In this document: in pieces, positions 1 through 6,433 of the stretch | Layout of the letters: every line of letters begins with the position of its first letter | Position numbering within the stretch: position 1 is the stretch's first letter | NCBI GenBank assembly: GCA_023415935.1 | Contig: JAEZIX010000021.1 | Span: forward strand, 1-12,961 | DNA length: 12,961 bases | Reading direction: 5' to 3' | Source: Cyanobacteria bacterium OH_CDB_20 | GTDB lineage: Bacteria; Cyanobacteriota; Vampirovibrionia; Gastranaerophilales; Gastranaerophilaceae | Position numbers and translations under genes: made by a program | Notes under the pieces: generated by a model | Database searches by the model: none | Told to the model about the DNA's origin: nothing | What the model saw: only the letters and a program-made list of their open reading frames with translations

Positions 1-4
1 AAAT

Positions 5-79
5 GCGGGAGTAGTTCAGTGGTAGAATACTTCCTTGCCAAGGAAGGGGTCGCGAGTTCGAGCCTCGTCTCCCGCTCCA
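5..79 (+). tRNA. tRNA-Gly (anticodon GCC)
   Basis: The cloverleaf folds fully. The acceptor stem GCGGGAG (5-11) pairs with CTCCCGC (69-75). The anticodon stem CTTCC/GGAAG (30-34/42-46) carries loop TTGCCAA with anticodon GCC at 37-39. The T stem is 52-56/64-68 with loop TTCGAGC. The discriminator base is T76 and CCA (77-79) is encoded. It decodes GGC and GGU. The gene is followed directly by an intrinsic terminator. Its promoter lies outside the window. Confidence 0.97.
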
Positions 80-80
80 T

Positions 81-120
81 AAAAAGTCTAATCCATTTTT
101 GGATTGGGCTTTTTATTTTA
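81..120 (+). terminator. Intrinsic terminator of the tRNA-Gly transcript
   Basis: A 14-bp stem (81-94 with 101-114, including G-U pairs) closes a 6-nt loop (95-100). The right arm ends in a T run followed by ATTTTA. It starts two bases after the encoded CCA, as expected for a tRNA operon end. Confidence 0.85.
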
Positions 121-218
121 GTATTGAAAACTAAGAAAGAAATCTACAAGGTTCGCCAGGCAAATATTTTTTCAAAAAGCCTCAAATACGACTAATAGCC
201 TAATTATTACGACATTTT

Positions 219-236
219 AAAAAGTCCAAACTTTTT
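219..236. terminator. Small A/T hairpin with T run, possible weak terminator
   Basis: A perfect 7-bp stem, AAAAAGT at 219-225 with ACTTTTT at 230-236, encloses the tetraloop CCAA. It looks like a weak Rho-independent terminator in either direction, but the stem has only one G-C pair. It sits in the 170-base gap between the tRNA and the next gene. I see no convincing -35/-10 pair elsewhere in this gap. Confidence 0.3.
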
Positions 237-290
237 ATCAGCATCTTTATTTTTTATGTTATTTTAAATAATACAACATAAGGAATTTTT

Positions 291-788
291 ATGGAATTCG
301 TAAATAAAGCTTTTAAAATAGTTACGGCATTGAGTCCTGTTTTAATTTTGGTAGTTTATTTATTTCAGTTAAAAGCAATGAATAAACAAAATAATCAAAA
401 TTTATTTAAAATACGCCTAGAGTATATATCGAAAAGTACTGCATTAATAACTGATATAGGAAGATTATTTGTTGAAATAAGTTCTTGTATTGAGGATAAG
501 GATTCTTTAAACAACACTTGTAGAATTTTGTATTCTAAGCAAAAAGAAATTACAAGTATGATACCAGAAACTGATTTATTGTTTGATAAAAATATAACCA
601 AAATAATATTAGATTTGATTATGCTGATAGAAAAAACATCTTATGAAGTTATTAATATCGCACGCGAAAATAATATTTCAAATGAAGACAAAAAAAATAA
701 TATTTTAAAGCTCGGTGAAAAATTTAGTAATGAGTTACAAAACACAAAAATATTTACATTGTTGTGTGATTGTACAAGGATTAAATAA
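291..788 (+). CDS. Hypothetical single-pass membrane protein
   Basis: A 165-residue protein that I do not recognise. A hydrophobic stretch at about residues 9-28 (ALSPVLILVVYLF) is a likely N-terminal membrane anchor. The remaining ~135 residues are charged, rich in Lys, Asn, Ile and Glu, and look mostly helical; they would face the cytoplasm if the anchor is N-out. The ATG start is supported by AGGA at 281-284, 6 bases upstream. Codon use is markedly more AT-rich than in the rml, lemA or htpX genes. The gene stands alone between the tRNA-Gly terminator and a bidirectional terminator, so it is its own transcription unit. AT-rich single genes beside a tRNA are often recently acquired, but no integrase, repeat or attachment site is visible, so transfer is only a possibility. 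Confidence 0.75.
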   Translation: MEFVNKAFKIVTALSPVLILVVYLFQLKAMNKQNNQNLFKIRLEYISKSTALITDIGRLFVEISSCIEDKDSLNNTCRILYSKQKEITSMIPETDLLFDKNITKIILDLIMLIEKTSYEVINIARENNISNEDKKNNILKLGEKFSNELQNTKIFTLLCDCTRIK

Positions 789-863
789 GTTTAGTTTTGT
801 TAAATTTAAAGATAATTTGCAGATAAAAAATCCTAACTTAGATTAGTTTATAGCCCCATTTAT

Positions 864-891
864 AAAAAAGACGCTTAATTGCGTCTTTTTT
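864..891. terminator. Bidirectional intrinsic terminator
   Basis: AAAAAAGACGC (864-874) and GCGTCTTTTTT (881-891) form a perfect 11-bp stem with a 6-nt loop TTAATT. There is an A run on the left and a T run on the right, so it works on both strands. It separates the rightward gene ending at 788 from the leftward gene ending at 904. Confidence 0.9.
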
Positions 892-903
892 ATTGCTATA
901 TAG

Positions 904-1902
904 TTACAATATTCTCTGTTCTTTAATCTTGTCGGTAATTTTGATGTAATAATCAAAGAATTCAAGATTTTGCCTAAATAACTCATCATAAGTCTTGCCG
1001 ATAGGAGACATTGACGCTCTTACTATAGAAGGATATTTTATGTCTGTTTTAATAAGATATTTTTCTGCTATCGCAATCTTATATTGTTCCTTAGGGTTAA
1101 TTCTTTTGAACTTTCTTGTTTCTTTATCTCTTATTTTTATTGCTTCATACAAATTACAATTTGGATTTTCTTCAATCATTGTTCTATTAACCTGAATATC
1201 AGACCACTGAATAATTGTGTTTCTTTTTGGAGATTTTATGTTGCCTTTGACGTTTTCTTCAATCAAGCCTACCAAGTCCGCACCTGAAACATAACCAGAG
1301 AACACAGTAGAAAGATCTTCACTGACTCCGTCAAACACTTTCATTAAGTCAAGATTTGTAGAGCCGTCTTTTATTCCACCTCTTATAATAGAGCTTTGGA
1401 TACCAACTGCATCAATTTCAGGGTCTTCTTCTTTTAAAGCCTTTTTAACTGAACTTGTAAGATAATTAGCAAGATAGCTGTGTTTATACCTTATTTCATC
1501 GGTGTAACTAAGTTCATTTTCAATTTCAGGGCAGTTCATCGAAATAATAGGCGACATGTCATCTTCTAACCTATAGTTATAAAGTGATGTCATTGGATTT
1601 GGCTCTTTTCCTGAGATCGGGTGAATATTCGTAAAGAAAGTATTTGTTTCTCTTAAGTCGAGTTTGCCGTTGTCATCAAATTCCAGACTTATTGTTTTAA
1701 ACATCTCATTATTTTGACCAAGCGAACTTATGTGAGTAATACCTCTATCAGACGATGAATACTGGTGATCATGCCCATTAAGTATTTCATTAATACCGGG
1801 AACATTATCTCTTATCATAGAAGAGATTCTTGTACCCATATGAGACATAAGCACGACAGCGCCATCAGGGTGTTTTTTCTTGAATTCTTGTACATTTTTC
1901 AA
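904..1902 (-). CDS. 5'-nucleotidase-type phosphoesterase, C-terminal part (frameshifted)
   Basis: This is the 3' part of a split UshA/5'-nucleotidase-family gene. It carries the last two metal-binding motifs of the calcineurin-like phosphoesterase fold: SHMG (His21) and NGHDH (residues 42-46). The family's C-terminal substrate-binding domain follows, about residues 138-310, recognisable from the QSSIIRGGI segment and the downstream SGADLVGLIEE segment. Family enzymes hydrolyse nucleotides or related phosphoesters using two metal ions. The nominal start is a TTG (1902) with no ribosome binding site, and the frame is closed by TAA just upstream, so this is not an independent gene. It continues the preceding ORF (1865-2581) after a +1 shift. 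If read through, the whole protein would be about 555-560 residues, a normal length for the family. The stop lies 12 bases from the bidirectional terminator. Confidence 0.8.
   Translation of the reverse strand: MKNVQEFKKKHPDGAVVLMSHMGTRISSMIRDNVPGINEILNGHDHQYSSSDRGITHISSLGQNNEMFKTISLEFDDNGKLDLRETNTFFTNIHPISGKEPNPMTSLYNYRLEDDMSPIISMNCPEIENELSYTDEIRYKHSYLANYLTSSVKKALKEEDPEIDAVGIQSSIIRGGIKDGSTNLDLMKVFDGVSEDLSTVFSGYVSGADLVGLIEENVKGNIKSPKRNTIIQWSDIQVNRTMIEENPNCNLYEAIKIRDKETRKFKRINPKEQYKIAIAEKYLIKTDIKYPSIVRASMSPIGKTYDELFRQNLEFFDYYIKITDKIKEQRIL
1865..1902 (-). other. +1 frameshift junction inside the 5'-nucleotidase gene
   Basis: The two halves overlap here. Reading on the minus strand, the upstream frame ends in ACA CCC TGA (TGA at 1865-1867). 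The downstream frame is entered by moving +1. Two explanations fit. (1) A one-base gain in the A5 run (T5 on the plus strand, 1895-1899): removing one A gives FENVQEFKKKHPDG, which reads naturally into the conserved SHMG motif. (2) +1 slippage on CCC_UGA, a known shift-prone context, giving EKTPDGAVV. No Shine-Dalgarno-like stimulator like that of prfB is visible. I favour the indel, either real or a sequencing error. Confidence 0.75.
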
Positions 1903-2581
1903 AAGTTGCTTTTAAATCTTCTTCATTAAGCTGAGAATCTTTTTTATTGCAGTTATCTACAAACTGAAAAGCCTGCATTAACCCGGGGTTATAAAAATCC
2001 ATAGTTGGAATTGTAACGCCGAGAACTAAAAGATGATTTTTCAACTCAGGGTTCTTGTCGTCGGGGATTTCAAAAGTTTTAGACTCAACAATTCCGCTGT
2101 CCCAAACCCTTTTAAGATCAAAAGATTCATTTTTATCAATGTTAGTAACTATAGGAGTAACACATATTCCTTTAATCAAATCAAGGAAAACTCTATCCCC
2201 ACCGTCAAGGTCGTGGTTTCCAGGAGTCATTAGCGCTTCAAATCTTGCTTTTTTGCCTAAAAGTTTTTTAATGTTTTTAATTGAAACATCTAAAAAATTC
2301 GCGTGCAACTCTCCGTTTGTCAACCCGGAATGAGTCAAAAAGCCTTTCTTAGATTCATTGATAAATATATCCCCGGGCAAAAGCACTAAATTGAGAGTAC
2401 TTGGATCTTCAGCTTTCTGGAATATGTCGTCCGAAAACCTCCTCACCGTATCATAGAACTGAGCTGACTTTGCCACATATCCGTGTTCATCAGCTTTTGC
2501 TAAAATGTTTACTCTTGCAGCCTTAAAATTGGGACGAAAAGAGCACAAATCCTTACGATTTGTAGTCGCAGAAACTATCAT
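1865..2581 (-). CDS. 5'-nucleotidase-type phosphoesterase, N-terminal part (frameshifted)
   Basis: A 238-residue N-terminal part of a calcineurin-like metallophosphoesterase of the UshA/5'-nucleotidase family. Metal and catalytic motifs appear in order: DEHG (Asp31, His33), PGD (Asp71) and GNHD (Asn122, His123). The remaining metal-binding histidines lie in the ORF that follows (904-1902), so this half alone cannot be active. The ATG at 2581 is well supported by AGGAG at 2591-2595. Family members are usually secreted, but there is no signal peptide: the N-terminus is polar and the first motif begins near residue 25, suggesting a cytoplasmic protein. The gene is transcribed away from the SGNH-like gene at 2786. 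The function, hydrolysis of a nucleotide or related phosphate, is inferred from the family. Confidence 0.82.
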   Translation of the reverse strand: MIVSATTNRKDLCSFRPNFKAARVNILAKADEHGYVAKSAQFYDTVRRFSDDIFQKAEDPSTLNLVLLPGDIFINESKKGFLTHSGLTNGELHANFLDVSIKNIKKLLGKKARFEALMTPGNHDLDGGDRVFLDLIKGICVTPIVTNIDKNESFDLKRVWDSGIVESKTFEIPDDKNPELKNHLLVLGVTIPTMDFYNPGLMQAFQFVDNCNKKDSQLNEEDLKATFEKCTRIQEKTP

Positions 2582-2604
2582 TTTTTACTTCTCCTAAAAA
2601 GTCT

Positions 2605-2635
2605 ATTATTTAATTCCGAATGCAGATTTTGTAAA
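2605..2635 (-). promoter_or_regulatory. Possible promoter for the 5'-nucleotidase gene
   Basis: On the minus strand, TTTACA (2630-2635) is followed after 19 bases by AATAAT (2605-2610), just upstream of the AGGAG site. The spacing is long, so this is tentative. The rest of the 204-base divergent gap is A/T-rich with no clear structure. Confidence 0.3.
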
Positions 2636-2728
2636 TGAAATTAAAACATAAAAAAAAATTTTTTGCCAGTTTAAATCTGAATAACTATTTGAAAGGTTAA
2701 ATTATTTTTTATTACAAATTCTTTAATA

Positions 2729-2760
2729 TTAACAAAAGAAAAAAACATAAATTTTATGAT
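2729..2760 (+). promoter_or_regulatory. Possible promoter for the SGNH-like gene
   Basis: TTAACA (2729-2734) and TATGAT (2755-2760) resemble -35 and -10 boxes, 26 bases ahead of the TTG start, but the 20-base spacer is too long for a strong sigma70 site. TATAAC at 2760-2765 is an alternative -10 without a partner. Confidence 0.3.
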
Positions 2761-2785
2761 ATAACAGAGTCAAATAGGAATAGAG

Positions 2786-3769
2786 TTGTTAGTTAATAAA
2801 ATGAAAAAGATAATTCTTATAAATATTGTACTTATTGCATTTGCTCTTATAGTTGCAGAGTTTACGTCTTTTATGTTCGCTGTTCACACACAAAAAAAGT
2901 TTGCAAAAGAAAACAACGAAAAATATGATACTTCTATCGAAAGGTATTTGCTGGGCAAATATTATAAGATTTCTGAATATTCATTTTTTCAAAAAGAAAG
3001 AATAAGACCCGTTGCAGGAGAAAAATACAAAAAAAGACCTGTTATAATCTTCGGCTGTTCCCACGCATATGGAATGGATTTAGATGATGACCAAACAATT
3101 TCATACAAATTGGCTCATTTCACCAAAAGACCTGTATACAACAAGGCTTTTCTTGGGTGGGGTGTTCAACATATGCTTTATTGGCTTCAATACAATCAAG
3201 AAATATACCAAGAAATTAAAAACCCAGAGTACATTATATATGTATATAGCGCCAGCCATATAGAAAGATTGTATATGTACCAAGGCTGGCCACACGATTC
3301 GGGGAAATATTTGAGATATAAACTTGACAAAAACAAGCAGCCACAAGTAATCAATGTTAATGATTACCCATTATATTGGAGACTCTTTTTTGTGAAATAT
3401 ATCCAATACTACCTTCAGAATATACAAGCTAAGAAAACAGAACAAAATATGGAATTATTTAAAGCCATACTTAAAGAGACTTCAAAAATTATAAAAATAA
3501 AATATCCTAACACAAGAATAATTATGCTATTATACCCTAGCGGTGGAGCTTGTGACCCTAAAACCACACCACCTTATAATGATGATTATTATTTTGACAA
3601 AGAAACAAGGCAAGAAATAAAAGATTTGGGATTTGAAATAATAAATTCAGATGATTTTCTAAACGGTCATCCATCTTGTGAACCGAAGTATAAATGTGCT
3701 GTAAACCACCCTTCAGAAGCGTTTTGGGATGAAATAATTCCTAAACTCGCTAAAAAACTAGATATGTGA
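2786..3769 (+). CDS. Membrane-anchored SGNH-like protein
   Basis: A 327-residue protein with an N-terminal membrane anchor (about residues 8-32) and an outward-facing domain resembling SGNH/GDSL hydrolases. Block I is FGCSHAYG, with candidate nucleophile Ser92. A GWG segment follows at 124-126. Near the C-terminus NHPSEAFW supplies the candidate catalytic His308. The Asp normally three residues before that His is Ala305, and the block III Asn is not obvious, so activity is uncertain. SGNH proteins of this sort often act on acyl groups of cell-surface glycans. Location directly before rfbC and rfbD supports a surface-polysaccharide role, but the substrate is unknown. I take the TTG at 2786 as start because AGGAA (2776-2780) is well spaced; the ATG at 2801 has no ribosome binding site nearby. 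Confidence 0.7.
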   Translation: MLVNKMKKIILINIVLIAFALIVAEFTSFMFAVHTQKKFAKENNEKYDTSIERYLLGKYYKISEYSFFQKERIRPVAGEKYKKRPVIIFGCSHAYGMDLDDDQTISYKLAHFTKRPVYNKAFLGWGVQHMLYWLQYNQEIYQEIKNPEYIIYVYSASHIERLYMYQGWPHDSGKYLRYKLDKNKQPQVINVNDYPLYWRLFFVKYIQYYLQNIQAKKTEQNMELFKAILKETSKIIKIKYPNTRIIMLLYPSGGACDPKTTPPYNDDYYFDKETRQEIKDLGFEIINSDDFLNGHPSCEPKYKCAVNHPSEAFWDEIIPKLAKKLDM

Positions 3770-3853
3770 CAAGAACATAAAATTACTTAATTTGTTTTTA
3801 ATTTAAGTTCCTTGTAGTAAAATAAAAACATTGGGAAGTAATCTGGGACAGAT

Positions 3854-4405
3854 ATGAGTTTTGAATTTGTAAAATTGGCAATCGAAGATGTAATTCTTAT
3901 TAAACCAAAAGTTTTTGGGGATAATAGAGGATTTTTTATGGAAAGCTATAAAAAATCAGAATTTGCAGAAAACGGTATTAATGTCGACTTTTGCCAGGAC
4001 AATCATTCTAAATCATCCAAGGGTGTTTTAAGGGGACTTCACTATCAACTGCCGCCAAAAATGCAAGGTAAATTAGTGCGTTGCCCTAAGGGCAAAATAT
4101 TTGATGTTGCAGTTGATATCAGAAAAGGCTCTAAAACATTCGGAAAATGGGTTGGAGAAATTTTATCGGAAGATAATTTTAATATGCTATATATTCCTGA
4201 AGGTTTTGCGCACGGATTTGTAGTTTTATCAGAAACTGCTGAACTATTATACAAAGCAACAAACGAATACTCGCCTGAAAATGATAGAGGAATCTTATGG
4301 AATGATCCTGATATAAATATTAATTGGGGATTAGATTTTGACCCGATGTTAAGCGAAAAAGACAAAAATCAACCGCTACTTAAGAATGTGAAAGAGCTGC
4401 TATGA
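3854..4405 (+). CDS. rfbC: dTDP-4-dehydrorhamnose 3,5-epimerase
   Basis: A 183-residue cytoplasmic cupin enzyme of the RmlC family. It epimerises dTDP-4-dehydro-6-deoxy-D-glucose at C3 and C5 to the L-lyxo form, the third step of dTDP-L-rhamnose synthesis. Recognisable signatures include the early FGDNRGFF segment, the active-site RGLHYQ (His63), IPEGFAHGF (115-123) and LLYKATNEYSP with the likely catalytic Tyr133. Length and order are typical and nothing is missing. The stop codon overlaps the start of rfbD (ATGA at 4402-4405), so the two are translationally coupled. The start has only a modest GGGA site (3845-3848). A lone -10-like TAAAAT (3818-3823) precedes it, so transcription may be its own or read through from the SGNH-like gene 84 bases upstream. 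rfbA and rfbB are not in this window. Confidence 0.95.
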   Translation: MSFEFVKLAIEDVILIKPKVFGDNRGFFMESYKKSEFAENGINVDFCQDNHSKSSKGVLRGLHYQLPPKMQGKLVRCPKGKIFDVAVDIRKGSKTFGKWVGEILSEDNFNMLYIPEGFAHGFVVLSETAELLYKATNEYSPENDRGILWNDPDININWGLDFDPMLSEKDKNQPLLKNVKELL

Positions 4406-5223
4406 AGATATTAGTTACAGGTGCAAAAGGAATGCTTGGGCAAGATTTATGCCCGATTTTAGAAGACAATGAATTTGATGTTATTGAAACGGATTTAGAT
4501 AACCTTGATATTACAGATAAAAAACAGGTCAAAGATTTTATCTCTCAAGAAAAACCTGATATCGTGGTCCATTGCGCAGCATACACCAATGTCGACAAAG
4601 CAGAAGAGGATACAAACACTGCAATGAAAATAAATGCAGAGGGAACTGAAAACCTCGCAAAAATCTGCGCAGAAAACGACATAACAATTGTATATATTTC
4701 AACAGATTATGTATTTGACGGCACTAAAAATGCTCCTTATACTCCTGAAGACAAGCCAAATCCGCTTAACAAATACGGGTTATCAAAATTAAAAGGTGAA
4801 GAAGCTATTATAAAAAATTGCAAGAAGTATTATATAACAAGAACCAGCTGGCTTTACGGGCACCATGGCAAAAATTTTGTAGAAACAATGATTTCACTTG
4901 CCGAAAAACCTGAATTAAAAGTTGTAGATGACCAAATCGGATCTCCAACCTGGACTGTTGAACTTGCAAACGGAATTGCAAAACTTTTGAATGATAATGC
5001 CGACTATGGAATTTATCACATCTCAGGAAGCGGAAAAACAAGCTGGCACGGCTTTGCAAAAGAAATATTTGAACTTGCAGGACTAAAAGTTAATTTGAAA
5101 CCTTGCACATCTGAAGAGTATAAATGCGCAGCTAAAAGGCCTAAATACAGCTATATGGAAAACAATAAGATATGCAGAAGCTGGAAAGCAGCATTAAAAG
5201 ACTATATGGCATTAAGAGATTAG
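4402..5223 (+). CDS. rfbD: dTDP-4-dehydrorhamnose reductase
   Basis: A 273-residue short-chain dehydrogenase-type enzyme (RmlD) that reduces dTDP-4-dehydro-L-rhamnose to dTDP-L-rhamnose, the donor for rhamnose-containing surface polysaccharides. Visible features are the nucleotide-binding TGAKGMLG (6-13), the catalytic set S100-T101-D102 within STDYVFDG and Y125-x3-K129, and the conserved RTSWLYG (147-153) of this family. The length is normal. It starts inside the rfbC stop codon (ATGA overlap). Its stop codon overlaps by 4 bases the stop of the convergent radical SAM gene, leaving no room for a terminator. Confidence 0.95.
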   Translation: MKILVTGAKGMLGQDLCPILEDNEFDVIETDLDNLDITDKKQVKDFISQEKPDIVVHCAAYTNVDKAEEDTNTAMKINAEGTENLAKICAENDITIVYISTDYVFDGTKNAPYTPEDKPNPLNKYGLSKLKGEEAIIKNCKKYYITRTSWLYGHHGKNFVETMISLAEKPELKVVDDQIGSPTWTVELANGIAKLLNDNADYGIYHISGSGKTSWHGFAKEIFELAGLKVNLKPCTSEEYKCAAKRPKYSYMENNKICRSWKAALKDYMALRD

Positions 5224-6269
5224 CCGTCTTCTTTTTTGCGCAATAAATTACGTATAGGTGGTGCAAAATTAGCTATAATATCTTTATTATCAAGAGAATT
5301 CAAAATATTTAAAAGTTCTTGGTGTTTAGGATGAGATGGATCTGTTATATTAAGCGGCTCATCTGAATTGCTCAAATTTCCGCCCCAATCAATACATCCC
5401 CAGTATAAAGGAATTGCATTATACTTTTTTGCAAACTCTTCAAATAGAGGAATATCTTGATAATTCTTAGATGAAATAACAAAAGCCATAAAAAGCTGAC
5501 CGAGCTTTTTTTCATCAATTAGAGTTTTAAGCCATTCAAGATTCTCTTGAACTTTTTTAAAGTTTCCGTGCTTAACGACCTTGTTATATGTATCTTCAGT
5601 CGCGGCATGTATAGATACCATAACTCTTGAAAGTCTATCTGTAATCCCGACATCATCGCAGTTAAACTTATCACACAAAATACCATTTGTAATAAGGTTA
5701 AATTTCAAATCAGGATAAGTTTCAGCGGCTGTTTTCATTAGCAATCTGGTATTGCGGCTTGCAAAAGGATCTGCTGTTGTACTTAAAGTAAGCCATTTTG
5801 CATCTTTCAAAATTGGTATGTAGAGCTCTTTAATACGTTTTTCTGCAGTTTCAAGCTCATCATCTGACATTCTGTATATGCCTGAGCGGCACATTATACA
5901 GCTTGCATTACATTCAGCATCAGCCCCAATACAAACCATTTTGGGATAAGATTTTTGTTTCGGTTTAAAATCGGTATCTTTTTGGGGCGGAACAAGCCTT
6001 ATATTGTAATTTGACTTTGAGATACAAAAAGGAATATGGCAGTATTCATAACAGGCCTTTAATGCTTTTTTTCTTATTTCAACAGCTTTTTTTGAGTTCC
6101 ATATTTCATCAAAAGGCTGTTCATACAAATTCCCAATCGATGCATCTTTTGTCATCAAGCAGTCAGGGCATTGATATACTCTGCCGTCAGGATAAATATA
6201 TACCTGAGAAAAGGCTCCGGCACATATAAATTTTTTTTTGAAAAGCTTCTTTAAAAAGTTTAAAATCAA
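5220..6269 (-). CDS. Radical SAM protein with N-terminal SPASM-like domain
   Basis: A 349-residue iron-sulfur protein. The radical SAM cluster motif CNASCIMC (CxxxCxxC, Cys120/124/127) lies a third of the way in and is followed by a TIM-barrel-like region to about residue 340. Before it, residues 16-82 have the layout of a SPASM domain: Cys16, a YIYPDGRVYQC segment, Cys34/37, IGNLY, a DEIWNSK segment, then Cys73/77/82. SPASM domains normally follow the radical SAM barrel, so the order is reversed. Such proteins modify peptides or other substrates using auxiliary Fe-S clusters, but no precursor peptide is visible nearby and the substrate is unknown. The start is a TTG (6269); no in-frame ATG exists before Met39 and no clear ribosome binding site is seen. 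An out-of-frame ATG lies at 6282. Convergent with rfbD. Confidence 0.85.
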   Translation of the reverse strand: MILNFLKKLFKKKFICAGAFSQVYIYPDGRVYQCPDCLMTKDASIGNLYEQPFDEIWNSKKAVEIRKKALKACYEYCHIPFCISKSNYNIRLVPPQKDTDFKPKQKSYPKMVCIGADAECNASCIMCRSGIYRMSDDELETAEKRIKELYIPILKDAKWLTLSTTADPFASRNTRLLMKTAAETYPDLKFNLITNGILCDKFNCDDVGITDRLSRVMVSIHAATEDTYNKVVKHGNFKKVQENLEWLKTLIDEKKLGQLFMAFVISSKNYQDIPLFEEFAKKYNAIPLYWGCIDWGGNLSNSDEPLNITDPSHPKHQELLNILNSLDNKDIIANFAPPIRNLLRKKEDG

Positions 6270-6298
6270 TACAAAATACCATTATTTCAACTGTTAAA

Positions 6299-6327
6299 AT
6301 GATAACATTTTGAAAATTTATGGTCAA
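6299..6327 (-). promoter_or_regulatory. Promoter of the radical SAM gene
   Basis: On the minus strand, TTGACC (6322-6327), a 17-base spacer and TATCAT (6299-6304) form a strong sigma70-type site with an extended -10 (TGT before TATCAT). The predicted start near 6292 gives a leader of about 23 bases to the TTG start. Confidence 0.65.
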
Positions 6328-6370
6328 ATAATATGTATGCATAACAAAAAATATTGATAAATTACATGTT

Positions 6371-6376
6371 TATAAT
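6371..6376 (+). promoter_or_regulatory. -10 box for kup
   Basis: A perfect TATAAT lies 47 bases before the kup ATG. TTGATA at 6354-6359 is only 11 bases away, too close to be its -35, and no other -35 is clear, so an activator may be needed. The leader is too short for a c-di-AMP riboswitch. Confidence 0.45.
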
Positions 6377-6394
6377 ACTCTTGAGATAAAGAGA

Positions 6395-6433
6395 ATGTAC
6401 GAAAGTAAGAATAGTATAAAATATGAACAATAG
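6395..6433 (+). CDS. Possible 12-codon upstream ORF overlapping the kup start
   Basis: ATG at 6395 opens a 12-residue frame (MYESKNSIKYEQ) that ends in TAG at 6431-6433, 8 bases past the first base of the out-of-frame kup ATG (6423). AAAGAG precedes it but very closely. kup itself has no good Shine-Dalgarno, so translational coupling is possible. The ORF is short enough to be chance. Confidence 0.25.
   Translation: MYESKNSIKYEQ

Noticed and set aside
3768..3816. Long imperfect inverted repeat after the SGNH-like gene (ACAAGAAC ... GTTCCTTGT, with inner ACTTAA/TTAAGT).
   Set aside because: Arms are interrupted and A/T-rich and no T run follows, so it is not a credible terminator; chance symmetry is likely.
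6231..6282. ATG at 6282 as the true start of the radical SAM gene, with a frameshift in the A9 run.
   Set aside because: The in-frame TTG start gives a typical N-terminus (ILNFLKKLFKKKF) and needs no indel.
6354..6376. TTGATA and TATAAT as a full kup promoter, or a c-di-AMP riboswitch.
   Set aside because: The spacer is only 11 bases, and the leader of about 40 bases is far too short for that riboswitch.
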